A DNA stretch of 64,000 bases from Haliotis asinina (Eukaryota > Mollusca > Gastropoda > Lepetellida > Haliotidae). The translations under genes were made by a program, and so were the position numbers. The notes under the pieces are model-generated. The model was not told the origin of the DNA and did not search any database. It saw nothing but the letters and a program-made list of their open reading frames with translations. The stretch is from contig NC_090290.1 of the NCBI RefSeq assembly GCF_037392515.1, forward strand, positions 31,641,753 to 31,705,752. Direction: 5' to 3'. Below, piece after piece: positions 31,401 to 41,300 of the stretch (the stretch's first letter is position 1; every line of letters begins with the position of its first letter).

Positions 31401-34213
31401 CAGCAGTGAGCGTCTGTATTGTGAGATGAGATGGCCAAATGACTGTTCACCCAGCAGTGAGCGTCTGTATTGTGAGATGAGATGGCCAAATGACTGTTCA
31501 TCCAGCAGTGAGGGTCTGTATTGTGAGATGAGATGGCCAAATGACTGTTCATCCAGCAGTGAGGGTCTGTATTGTGAGATGAGATGGCCAAATGACTGTT
31601 CACCCAGCAGTGAGTGTCTGTATTGTGAGATGAGATGGCCAAGTGACTGTTAGTCCAGCAGTGAGTGTCTGTATTGTGAGATGAGATGGCCAAATGACTG
31701 TTCATCCAGCAGTGAGCGTCTGTATTGTGAGATGAGATGGCCAAATGACTGTTCATCCAGCAGTGAGTGTCTGTATTGTGAGATGAGATGGCCAAATGAC
31801 TGTTCATCCAGCAGTGAGTGTCTGTATTGTGAGATGAGATGGCCAAATGACTGTTCATCCAGCAGTGAGTGTCTGTATTGTGAGATGAGATGGCCAAATG
31901 ACTGTTCATCCAGCAGTGAGTGTCTGTATTGTAAGATGAGATGGCCAAATGACTGTTCATCCAGCAGTGAGCATCAGTATTGTGAAATGAGATGGCCAAA
32001 TGACTGTTCACCCAGCTGTGAGTGTCTGTATTGTGAGATGAGATGGCCAAATGACTGTTCTACCAGCAGTGATGGCTACATAACAGTAACTGAAATAGGA
32101 CAATAGAAACTGAACAGGGGCAAAAGCAACTGAATAGGGGCAATAGTAACTGACAGGGGCAATGTTAACTGACCACGGGAAATGGTAACTGACCAGGAGC
32201 AATGGTAACTGACCAGGGGCAATACAAACTGACCAAGGGCAATGGTAACTAACCAGGGGCAATGGTAATGGACCTGCAGAAATGGTAACTGACCAAGGAC
32301 AATAGTAACTGATTAGGACCAATGGTAACTGACCAAGGGCTGTAGTAACTGAACAGACACAATAGTAATTGACTTGGAGCAATGAGATGACCAGATGACT
32401 GTTGCCCAGCAATAATGGCTACATACCGGTAGGGGTAGTAGGGGTAATAGTAACTGAGCAGGGGCAATGTTAACTGACCACTTGAATTGGTAACTGACCA
32501 GTGGCAATAGTTACTGACCAAGGGCAATGGTAACTGACCATGAGTAACAGCAAATGGGGCAATGGTAAAGGACCACGAGCAGTGGTAACTGACAAAGGGC
32601 AATGGTAACTGACCAGGGACTATAGTAACTGACCTTGGCAATGGTAACTGATCAGAACCAATGGTAACTGACCAGGGACTATAGTCTCTGATCAGGACCA
32701 ATGGTAAGAGACCACATACTATAGTAACTGACCAGGTTCTTTGGTAATGAACCAGGGGAAATAGTAACTGACCAGGAGCAATGGTATCTGATCAGGGCCA
32801 GTGATAACTGACCATGGGCAATAGCAACTGACCAGGGGCAATGGTAACTGACCATGTGCTATAGCAACTGACCAGGGGCAATGATAACTGACCATGGGTT
32901 ATAGCAACTGACAAGGAGCAATATATTAATGGTACTGGACTAAGGGCAATGGTAACTGAACAGAAGCAATAGGAACTGAACAAGGGGCAATTGTGACTGA
33001 CCAGTGGAAGTGGTAACTGTCCAAAGGCAATAATAACTGCCCAAGGGTAATGGGAACTGACCTTGAGAAATGGTAAGTGACCAGGGGCAATAACTGACCA
33101 GAGGAAATGGTAACTGACCAGGGGCAATAACTGACCAGAGGAAATGGTAACTGACCATGGGCAATAATGACTGACCAAAGGCAATGGTAAGTGACCAGGG
33201 GCAATAATAACTGACCAGGAGAAATGGTAACTGACCAGGGGCAATAATTGACCTTGGGCAGCGGTAACTGACCAGAGGCAATGGTAACTGACCAGGGGCC
33301 ATAATATAAGGGTAACGCTATTTTTCAGAGCAATATCATTTGCAGAAGCCTGAGGTCTTTCATTAACTGCCTGATGAAGGAGCTAAAATACATAGAATTT
33401 TTAATAAAATAAGAATAAAAACGTCATCGGTTCAGAAGCATTTGCTGAGGTCACTGACACATTTTACGTCGCAGAACAACACAGATGACGTCACCATTGA
33501 GAGTCCAGTCAATATTTTCATTGCTGTATGTTATAATTTAGGGTACAATTGTTATGGTTGGCCCAGGCAAGAAAGTGCATAATGACACAGGTATATGTGA
33601 CGAATGTGAGCCAGATATATTGTCAATAATGACTTAAGACGTCACCTTACAACGGCCTTGATAATGGCCCGTCATCACGCATTTTACAGGCATTATCACG
33701 TTACAGTGGTCCGCTCGTTTCTGATAGTTCTATCCATTTTGAAATTGTAAGTGGCAATAACTGACCAGGGTAAATGGTAATTGACCAAGGACAATAGTAA
33801 CTAAACAGGGCCAATAGACACTGAACAGGGGCAAAAGTAACTGACCAGGAGCAGTGGTAGCATACCAGGGGAAATAGAAACTGAACAGGGGCAATCGAAA
33901 CTGGCCAGTGGTATTAGTAACTGACCAGGTTCAAGAAGCTGTCTCAACATACATGTGTTGTGGTGTTCTCATACTGACCAATGATGTGTTATTTCGGGAT
34001 GTCTGTCTCATATTTCTAACAGTATTTCCAGTATTGTAAATGATCAACAGGGATGGTTTGGAATGGATAAACAGTTTGTATGTACATTCAAAGTGTTTCC
34101 AATTTCAGGTTGTAGTGCGTGACGGAGGCCATATTTTGCCACATGACCAACCAAGGAGATCACTTGACATGATTCAGAGATTTGTGGAAAATATACCATT
34201 CAGTAAACTCTAG
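22305..34213 (+). CDS. CPVL: Serine carboxypeptidase, CPVL/vitellogenic type, 12 exons, complete
   Basis: Exons: 22305-22482, 22829-22941, 23653-23767, 24258-24316, 24762-24841, 25370-25436, 25729-25851, 27560-27691, 27825-27899, 29837-30010, 30766-30948, 34109-34213; 1404 nt, 467 aa plus stop, close to the family's usual 470-480. The S10 family removes C-terminal residues in acidic compartments (lysosome, endosome). Seen: signal peptide (residues 1 to about 18, ending SVARA); SGFLTVNKTTNSNMFFWFFP; LVWLQGGPGGSS; VGTGFSFT; GE-SYAGKYVPA with catalytic Ser205 opening exon 7; NGQLDIIV with Asp381; GGHILPHDQP with His441. Exon 9 is about 11 residues shorter than expected. AATAAA lies 19 bp after the stop. 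The gene is divergent from GLB1 and convergent with the COBL-like gene. Confidence 0.95.
22829..22941 (+). CDS. CPVL: CPVL-like exon 2
   Basis: Encodes RLASATGSYIPQPGHSGFLT and then VNKTTNSNMFFWFFPAQ, the conserved family opening. Acceptor ttcccag, donor gtacat. Confidence 0.93.
22990..23190. repeat. Degenerate tandem repeat in CPVL intron 2
   Basis: Variants of 'cacaatgtcatgttactcac' with 'atgcac' spacers recur about six times. Confidence 0.75.
23266..23275. promoter_or_regulatory. Exact GTCACGTGAC (CLEAR consensus) in CPVL intron 2
   Basis: A perfect 10-bp palindrome matching the published vertebrate CLEAR consensus, about 960 bp into the CPVL-like gene. Function is inferred. Confidence 0.4.
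23400..23540. repeat. Degenerate short repeat (tcaaacacaggatcttca)
   Basis: About four imperfect copies of 'tcaaacacaggatcttcaca' in CPVL intron 2. Confidence 0.65.
23653..23767 (+). CDS. CPVL: CPVL-like exon 3 (GGPGGSS)
   Basis: Encodes APVLVWLQGGPGGSSLFGLF and EHGPFSVDQHGN; GGPGxSS shapes the substrate pocket. Acceptor ggcag, donor gtaagc. Confidence 0.95.
24258..24316 (+). CDS. CPVL: CPVL-like exon 4
   Basis: A 59-nt exon encoding VRRNITWNSRYSMLYIDNP, corresponding to the family's '..WN..ySMLYVDNPVG'. Acceptor cacag, donor gtaagt. Confidence 0.9.
24762..24841 (+). CDS. CPVL: CPVL-like exon 5
   Basis: Encodes VGTGFSFTGEESGYANNEED and VARDLY. VGTGFSFT is diagnostic of the CPVL branch. Acceptor tgcag, donor gtgaag. 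Confidence 0.94.
25135..25175 (-). repeat. Tail fragment of abalone-type interspersed repeat
   Basis: 'acgtaaaactaaactcactc' followed by actcactg is the reverse-complement tail of the gtgagtgagttt-type repeats seen near 44860 and 56150. Confidence 0.6.
25370..25436 (+). CDS. CPVL: CPVL-like exon 6
   Basis: Encodes CLTQFFQIFSSYQSNDFYIT and GE. The GE forms the left half of the catalytic GESYAG motif, split by the intron. Acceptor ttacag, donor gtaagc. Confidence 0.93.
25729..25851 (+). CDS. CPVL: CPVL-like exon 7 (catalytic serine)
   Basis: Begins SYAGKYVPAISYKIHTEN, whose first residue is the nucleophilic Ser205, and continues to KGMAIGDGLSDPET. Acceptor ttccag, donor gtgagt. Confidence 0.95.
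26275..26358. repeat. Near-perfect 84-bp palindrome (MITE-like hairpin)
   Basis: cattctcttcccacag..ggttact...atcttcctacg is followed almost at once by its inverted copy (cgtaggaagat...agtaacc..ctgtgggaagagaatg), with only about three mismatched pairs. It lies in CPVL intron 7. Confidence 0.85.
26790..26975 (+). pseudogene. Tc1/mariner-like transposase remnant (C-terminal end)
   Basis: The plus-strand reading LSWIAKTPNVPQLNSWDVCV, then RCGRRPSAITMELGQALTED, then CLVSCRRL parallels the Tc1 pattern '[27 protein letters not shown]...ELGQAL.EEW...SMRRR'. The catalytic region upstream is unrecognisable, so this is a decayed fragment. Confidence 0.5.
27560..27691 (+). CDS. CPVL: CPVL-like exon 8
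   Basis: Encodes MMPVYGKYLFYLGLIDENQE and then YIREGRYQEAHQ. Acceptor cactag, donor gtatgg. It follows a 1.7-kb intron containing a Tc1-like remnant and an 84-bp hairpin. Confidence 0.92.
27825..27899 (+). CDS. CPVL: CPVL-like exon 9 (shortened)
   Basis: Phase-compatible 25 codons, AFGTALAFAGKESGLHQFYN and YLITK. The YNYLxTK end fits the family, but the usual 'FDxLLNGD...' segment of about 36 residues is shorter and lacks the NGD. Acceptor attgaag, donor gtaagt. Confidence 0.75.
28140..28350. repeat. Degenerate tandem repeat in CPVL intron 9
   Basis: Repeated 'cttatcctgta(c/g)atctgtacta' variants, about seven copies, increasingly diverged rightward. Confidence 0.75.
28351..29836 (+). other. 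CPVL intron 9, right part
   Basis: AT-rich intron. The only structure recognised is a tRNA-like segment at 29222-29290. Confidence 0.5.
29222..29290 (-). repeat. tRNA-like segment (pseudo-tRNA or SINE head)
   Basis: The minus strand has an A-box-like ggtctaatggatatggc and a B-box-like aggttcaagcccc with plausible spacing, reminiscent of tRNA-Arg. The acceptor stem does not pair, so it is not a working tRNA. Confidence 0.5.
29837..30010 (+). CDS. CPVL: CPVL-like exon 10
   Basis: Encodes DPIDFSYYPLFLARPETRNA, then VHVGNLTFHDG and VKPWLATIMDNYK, the regular 'R.A.HVGN..F.DG' block. Acceptor ttacag, donor gtacgt. Confidence 0.95.
30766..30948 (+). CDS. CPVL: CPVL-like exon 11 (catalytic aspartate)
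   Basis: Encodes VMLYNGQLDIIVANPLTEAM (Asp381) and then DEVAGYVRQVGNFYQ. Acceptor acaag, donor gtaggt. Confidence 0.95.
31073..32070. repeat. 51-bp minisatellite, about 18 copies, in CPVL intron 11
   Basis: The unit gagatgagatggccaaatga + ctgttcatccagcagtgagt + gtctgtattgt repeats every 51 bp (31168, 31219 and so on). The left edge, cctctgtccacccagcagtg, resembles the core of the SINE at about 54600. Open on both strands (196, 141 and 325 codons) because 51 is divisible by three. Confidence 0.95.
32090..33302. repeat. Degenerate 18-20-bp tandem array (taactgaccaggggcaatgg)
   Basis: About 60 imperfect units with consensus taactgaccaggggcaatgg. A relic of the neighbouring 51-bp unit (gatgaccagatgactgttgcccagca) is embedded near 32390. 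Confidence 0.93.
33303..33745. other. Unrelated 440-bp insert between two parts of the 20-bp array
   Basis: Non-repetitive sequence rich in 'gacgtcac/cgtca' words (33420-33700). No ORF of note. It either interrupts the array or separates two arrays. Confidence 0.5.
33746..33935. repeat. Second block of the 18-20-bp array
   Basis: About nine further units of ggcaataactgaccaggg type, the same family as 32090-33302. Confidence 0.88.
34109..34213 (+). CDS. CPVL: CPVL-like exon 12 (catalytic histidine, stop)
   Basis: Encodes VVVRDGGHILPHDQPRRSLD (His441) and MIQRFVENIPFSKL, then TAG at 34211-34213. Confidence 0.95.
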   Translation, partial: VVVRDGGHILPHDQPRRSLDMIQRFVENIPFSKL

Positions 34214-34231
34214 TACAACCAGATTTGTGTC

Positions 34232-34237
34232 AATAAA
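34232..34237 (+). terminator. AATAAA polyadenylation signal of the CPVL-like gene
   Basis: A canonical AATAAA 19 bp after the stop codon, implying a very short 3' UTR unless a later site is used. Confidence 0.6.
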
Positions 34238-35790
34238 CTGTTTCAAATACAGTTTCTTTCTCTTGTACTGTTTTTTTTTATGTTTCATGACATTATGCTG
34301 CTGTATGTATTCTAGGACAGCTTGCTGGGTGTTGCCATATGAGGTCATGACAAATGGGCAACACAGAATCCATCAACAAACATCTATGGTAGTCTTACTT
34401 CAGTATTTAGGAAACAAGACACAAAACAAGGTACAATTTCATATATTTATGTAGGTTTTGCTCATATATACAATATATTGTTAATTACATGATATGTTCA
34501 ATAGAAAACACAAGACAGGTGCAGTAATATACACAGAATCTACAAGTCTCTGAGGGATGCTGATATCAACATAGACATTATGCCATGAGTTAGATGAAAG
34601 ACATGAACTATGGACTGCAAGCCGAGGAGCTCCATTTATCTGCCCTGAAAATGAACAAAGTGAATTCCTCATTCACTGGTGTTGTCGCAGACTTCTGACC
34701 AAACAACTTTACTTATGACAGAGAAAACAGTATTAAATCTTTCTGTGTTTTACTAATTATTTTTTTTCTCAAAATGTTTATTTCACCTCTTATGATGCTG
34801 CAATTTATGCTAGAACCGGTACATGTGTTTCTCAGTTGTGATGGGTCAGTAATTAAGTCTGCCTTTAAGTTAAAAATATATAAAATTACATATGAACAGT
34901 ATAAAACAGTCTCCAAATCTGTGTCAAAATGAAACATAACAAACAATTACCCTTGGTAGGCATGGAATCCTTTCCTCCAGTTAAGTAAAAGGTATTATTT
35001 CACAATGAAGGTCTCTGCAGCCTTCTTGACACTATATAAAACACCAGTTTCTGTTCCACAATGTTGTTTTCATGATTCTTTCACAGTGTGACTTCTAAAG
35101 CTATTTATTACATATGTCTATATCAGTACCTATATACATATTGGTTCTGCCTGAAGAGTAACTGGAAGACTACTGCTGTCTAATATATCAACTGACTATA
35201 CATAAGATTAGTGATAAATGGAGCATTTTAATGCATAACTGGAAAATATATTCAGCCTATTCTGTTAAGTCGTCTCACATGATAAATTATAGCAATACAT
35301 TTCCATCATGTAGATTCAGTATTTGGTCATGCAAATGGCCATATTTCATGATGTGATTTAATAATAAAAATTGTGATGAAAGTTTCGAAGAGGGGTAGAA
35401 TAAAAGATAACAAATATCAAATTTCTAGATTATACACACCACTGACCTTATCAAACAACATTCCTGTTATTGTGAAATATATAATATGAATGTATTAAAT
35501 CAACTCAATGATAATCTTGGCATCAGACTGCGAAGCCTTTAATGCTGAAGTAGAAACATCTTATTTTCATGATCATCTGTAAATTTCATGAAGATCAACA
35601 ACTTTCATGAGTAATCATGAAATACCTGATAATTTTAGCAACATCTGGGCAATCTAATTCCAGTAAGAAAGTTATAGGTGTCAAACTTAAGTATACATTT
35701 TTTTCAGTACTATTGCACTGGATAAACAAATAATATCATGCGTCTTAGCTGTTCATATATATCATAACCATCAGGCTATATGCTCCAACT
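34238..35790. other. Intergenic, between convergent CPVL-like and COBL-like genes
   Basis: AT-rich. No gene was recognised. It may include the far 3' UTR of the minus-strand gene. Confidence 0.5.
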
Positions 35791-35794
35791 AACT

Positions 35795-35992
35795 GTTGGA
35801 CACTGCCCCATACACCCACCTTGATGTCTGGACCCTGCCCCATACACCCACCTTGATGTCTGGACCCTGCCCCATACACCCACCTTGATGTCTGGACCCT
35901 GCCCCATACACCCACCTTGATGTCTGGACCCTGCCCCATGCAACCACCTTGATGTCTGGACCCTGCCCCATGCAACCACCTTGGTGTTTCAT
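35795..35992. repeat. 32-bp minisatellite, about 6 copies
   Basis: The unit gtctggaccctgccccatac + acccaccttgat repeats every 32 bp; the last units carry 'gcaacc' instead of 'acaccc'. Confidence 0.93.
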
Positions 35993-38291
35993 AAGTTACA
36001 TAGCTATTTTCACTGCCATATTATTGACAAACTAAATAATGGAACATAAAGCATCTGTCAAATTAGTAGAAACATCAGCAAACCTGTTTCAGATAGAATT
36101 GAAATGGAATTTACCGAAAAGAAATTATATTCTTAAAAATACTAAAGGTCAAGTCAATTTTACAGTATATATGTATATGTAGAAAGATGCTGTTTGTCTG
36201 CTACCCTGAAGATCTTGTGTCTCAATCTCATCAGAAGCTTGATGCCAGGATATAAATATTGAGCAGAGGCACAAAGGATCACATTTAGGATAATTGCACA
36301 AAATAAATAGTCAACACAAAAATTTGTAAGCAAGAGAATAATAACCTGTTTTTGTCGGAGTACCAATGTGGACTATAAAGCCAGCCCTGTTTATTACCTT
36401 TATAGTGACAGATGGGCCTCTGTAAGGAAGAGATTAAGAAACAAGTGCATTGGCACAACTGAAATGACATATTATTCTATTTATGCGACACTTACAGTTA
36501 GTGAATGTTACATAGTCATGGCCAATACAAAAGTAATATTCCTTACTTGAGCAGCCACAAAAGACACTAACTCTTTTCCACAAAATTAGAGAAGAGATGC
36601 CAACAGGCTGGCTTTCATCTATCAAAGCTGAATATAACACAAAATCAGAAGGGCTTTGTCAGCATGTACGGATTCAACCCCTGATGGAAATATAGTTAAC
36701 TAGAAATTAAAAGTAGTCAAGGACAATCTGAAACAGTCCTGCAAACAGACACACACAGAGAGATGCTGATGTAAGCACATATATTGCTGTAGTCGTGTAA
36801 ATATACAAGTTAATGTGGCACATGGTCCCAACAAGTCCTGTTTCACTGTAAATGAGAACTGTTGCTTTTTGACATAATGTCTACTATCTCTACAATGGGT
36901 TAATGCACACTTTTCCATTGGTATCTTAATTCAATAGATATGCCCTATATGAAGTTACTACAGGAAAGGAGTATAGCTTGATGATACTGAAATAATGATA
37001 TCCTTTAAGCAAATAAAATTTAGACATAAATCAACACAATATCATTTGTAAACACAGTAAATACAGCCTAGTAAAGAATACATAATAGATACATTATCGG
37101 GATGCAACAGTAGAAACAGTGAAGTGGATACCAAGTATTGCAGTCGTTGTTGAGGCAACCCTGCCTTGTATGTTACACAATATCTGTTTTGTTTCTACAT
37201 GTTACAGTCAGATTGCAAAATCAGTCATTTTGTGAAATGACTAAGAGGGTCACCTATGTCAGCTATTGTATAACAACAATCAACATACTTCTGTCATTTC
37301 ATGAAATTTCACTTAATAACTTAATCTACAAATGTGGATCACAATTTCAACATCACTTGTTGCAACTAACAGTTAAAACTATTGTGGCAACTACTGTTGT
37401 TTGACATTTGCTGTGTCCAGAGCAGCCACACCTCACCATATGTCCACCACATTTCATGAAATAACTGAAGTATAATGATTGTTGCCAATGATAGTGTAAC
37501 ACTTCATGTGACAAATCAGTTGGAACTGAAAGAATGCAGCCATCCCTAGCATAAGCCTCTTATAAATCCTTAGTTAACAAGCTTATATCATACATACGAG
37601 TCAGTAAATGCAACACTCATGCTTGCAGCTTTTCGTGAAGATGGCAGGCATTAGGACACTTCATCATGTCTGAGAGAGCCCAAACGTCAAAGGCCTGTAA
37701 CAAGCTGGAGCAGTTTCAGTCAGCCATGTTACATCATCTTGTAGCCCCAGTCAGTAGTCAGTCAGTGTTAAAATGTATACAGTCCAGAAGATGTAGAAAG
37801 TCTCCCAAGTCTTGATCTACAAATTGTGTCATTTCTACAAGCAACACCGGGAAGGTGGCATCAGAACAGAGGTCCTACCAAAACACACATGACCCCCTTC
37901 ATACGCAAGTAGGATGAGTTATCTGCTCCACTAAACTGTTTGGTATCACACCGTCTCCTCACTTTGTCTGACTAAGATGGTATAAAGATAAATAGCAATC
38001 TGCTTCATATATAATTAATACAATGTTCAAAAATTAACCTTATATAATTGTCCATGGGAATTACCTGAACAATTCATCTCATCCGAATAAGAACAATAAG
38101 AACAATACTGGTCCATGTTTTGTACTTGTCCGCAGGGTGTTCTTTTAAGTTGTTTGACAATGAGTGTGTATAAAGTCGACTTTGTCAGAACAGAATGAAT
38201 TGTATAGTTATGGTAAAATATACTGGCATGATGTGACCTTGACCTTTTGATCATAGCACTGGTTGGCATTTGATTCTCTACCAAAGCACCC
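35993..38291. other. Intergenic or 3' UTR of the COBL-like gene
   Basis: No coding segment recognised. TTTATT (minus-strand AATAAA) occurs at 36390-36395 and elsewhere, but none can be singled out as the real poly(A) signal. Confidence 0.45.
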
Positions 38292-38333
38292 TCATGAAGA
38301 CCCCTCTTGCCAGCGTGTGTTTTGGACTGATAC
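38292..38333 (-). CDS. COBL: COBL-like exon i (terminal, 13 codons)
   Basis: Acceptor ttttcag then VSVQNTRWQEGSS and TGA. It directly continues the WH2 (SKLATVSV...). If the previous donor is not used, the ORF reads ATVS and stops at once, so both forms keep the WH2. Confidence 0.65.
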   Translation of the reverse strand, partial: VSVQNTRWQEGSS

Positions 38334-41300
38334 CTGAAAAATATTACATAAATCAGTACATAATACAGTATGCAGCATAAAAGAATCAAACTAATCCTTT
38401 TCATATAATGCTTCTCCAAACTTATTTCTCCTTGAACTATCAACTTATAACAAATGACTTCTTCAGTACTGATATGACGATGATGAATGGTCTATTTCTC
38501 AAGCATGTTTTCGGTGGTCAGAGTAACATTTAAATGATCAACTTACAGTTGCTAGTTTACTTCTTCCTCCGAAGCTTCTGATTGCTATCATGAGTTCCTC
38601 ACGAGGATCTAACTTTCTCTGAAACCTTGGGTCCTCCTCCTTGTTCACTCTCTTAGAAGCTTTCTTCACAACTGTCTCTGGTGGTGGTGGAGGTGGGGTA
38701 GGTATTGACAACTCACCAGTAACCTCTCCAGAATTTTCAGATGTTGCTTCTACAACAGACGCTGAGGCTGATGCAGCAGTTGAGGGCAGGCCTGACTTGG
38801 GCTTCTTCTGCAAGGCCAGGGCTTCCATGCTCCTCTCTAGCTGTGACATCATCTGCTGCTGCATCTGCATCTGCTGCTGCATCTGTTGGATCTGAAGCTC
38901 CTGCATACTCTGGACTTCTGGGTCAATATGCTGACTGGCTAGGAGGTCCTGGTTCTGCTTAAGTTGTTGTTGCCACATGGAAAACTGTTGCTGTAGAATT
39001 TCATACTGAGTCTGGAGTGCTGCTTGTTGCTTTGTAATCTCTTCATTTTCTTCCTCTGCACTCACCTTATCTTCACCTCCCTCTGAAATAAACACCTTTC
39101 TTGATTGCACTATATTGTCAGTCTCGTCATCATCATCATCATCAAAGAACTTTCTTCTCATTTCACGATCACCTGCAGACATTGGTTCTGGAACTGATGA
39201 TTGGTAGGAGTCCTGTTTTAATGTTGTCAAATATTCCTCATCTGACTTTTTCAAGACACTTGTTCTCATGGCTGGCAAGGCAATTAAAGAAATTGATTTC
39301 TCTTCGAGGACATTATCAATCTCCCCCTCAGAATTAGGTCTGAAGCTCAGTTCAGAACATCTTGTTTTAACACTATCCTCTTCTGAAGTAGCCCCTTGAA
39401 TACTTTCAGATTTAGAATAACTTGGTTCAAATGATGCATAGGACACTGTAGGTTCTGGCGTATTGTGATGCACCTTGTTCAAGCTACTCAGTGATGTTGG
39501 CCTTCTTGCTGTCTCAACATATGGCTCAGATCTCCATTTGTTATCTTCAACATATTTTATCTTAGCCAAATCTTCACGAGTCAGAACAAATTCTTCTTTC
39601 TCTCTTGCAGGTTTCACCATATTTTGAGGCTTAGGGTCAGAGAATTTTGGAGAATTCTGAGCATTTTCAGATGTAGTGTAAGATAATGAAGGCTCAGCAA
39701 CACAAAATCTAGGAGAGTCTGGTAAACTTGAATGTTCTTTAGGTGTTTCCAAGTCAGGAATTTTGTAAGCACCAGCAAAAGTAAAACTACTTGAAGGTGC
39801 CATAGTTACAATTATTTCTTCTGTAGATTCTCTGTATTCTTCTTCTTCTTCTTCTTCTTCTTCTTCTTCTTCTTCCTCCTCTTTTTCAGGATCATTTCTG
39901 AACTCAGCTGGCGGAGGAACCATTTCAATGGGAATATCAATTTCTGACACTTCATTATCTGCAACAATGTTTTCACGATGAAGTTCAAGAGAATCACGCC
40001 TTGCACGTGATTGTTGTACTTCTGTTACCGGAACATCATCATAGCTACTGGCATCTGTAGACCCTCCATGAGATCGGTCTTCACTGTCATACTTTTGTAC
40101 TGACCCAGAGTCTGAAGAATAGGAATCCATTTTGGTATGGTATGGCTTCCCTTCTTGTTCATGTCGAATGACAGAGCCTGTCTCTGAGTTACTCTCTGTA
40201 TCTGGGAGTGAGATGCTGGTAGTGTCGGACATGTTGGTCTCTGAGTCAGCCTTCTCTGTCAGCCTGCTCATTTGCTCCACGAAAATCGCCATCTCTGACC
40301 TGTAGCCTGTTTCTGCTGAAATGCACAAGTTATCATCAGTAAGCATTATTCCTTTTGATTCACAGCAGTTATCTTTATATGAAGCACTAGTTAAACATAT
40401 GCTTTAAAATTAAATATATAAAAAGGAAACAAATCCTTTACAAACCATTAACTGTAATACTGATTAAGAAATACACTCAAATAAATGAACAATTTCATGA
40501 TTTATGGGACATGTCATCATTCAAAACCATTTAAAAATTAACCATCTACATAAAAAAAGTCTCAAGATATCTCTAAGAGAAAAGTTAGGGAACCTGAACT
40601 TTCAGTTAGGATAAACATACACAAACTTTTCAGAGATAGATATCTTAAGAATGCACCATTATTTCTCTTTATCACCACACCTAGACACATGTATGCACGT
40701 GCACAACTCAGTAGTCCCATACACATGCAGTGGGTGTGATTCTTGATGTTGATGGTTTTCAAGATAATAAATCAGTGAAGCCCATCATCGTACCACACAC
40801 AAGCATTATCAGTGTTTCTTGCTTGCTGATTTTACTGTTTGGAAATGAAAATCATCAATTAAACATGAAGTTCCCCCACTTTTTTTAAGAGTATATAATC
40901 CAGAATGTGTGGCATAAAACAAATTTACCAAAACTATATCAAAGTACAAACTTAGAAAGCAAAATCTAAAAAATCTAAACCAGGAATTCTACAATATCTA
41001 ATCCGAAGCCCATCTAGACTGTGTCCACATCTCTCAGTAAGAAGCAGGTTTATCTACTAAAGCTACAGTAACAAACAATGCAAGATAGGGCATTTACAAC
41101 ATAACAGAAACAAGCAATATAAACATAAACCTGCCAATATGTAACTTAGTAACTGAAAATGACACATAACTACTGACATAACATAACCATTATAAATATC
41201 TTAATAACTTGTACATTCAATATGAAAACATATAGTGATTAGTTGATATAATGTGCATCTTAAAAAACTAGTGTTTTATGTATAACTTCAGATGTGTTGT

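Noticed and set aside
31063..32106. Long repeat ORFs (MRWPNDCSSSSE on plus, AISSHNTDTHCW on minus) as a secreted repeat protein
   Set aside because: Both are readings of the same 51-bp minisatellite inside CPVL intron 11; no signal peptide, splice logic or non-repeat coding part.
32008..33302. Minus-strand ORFs rich in QLPLPLVSYHCPW
   Set aside because: Artefact of the degenerate 20-bp array; many overlapping frames are open equally.
38027..38326. Alternative last COBL exon reading SKTHAGKRGLHEGALV...
   Set aside because: It would need an acceptor 7 bp further in and gives a long tail of unusual composition; the upstream acceptor gives a short, in-phase end.
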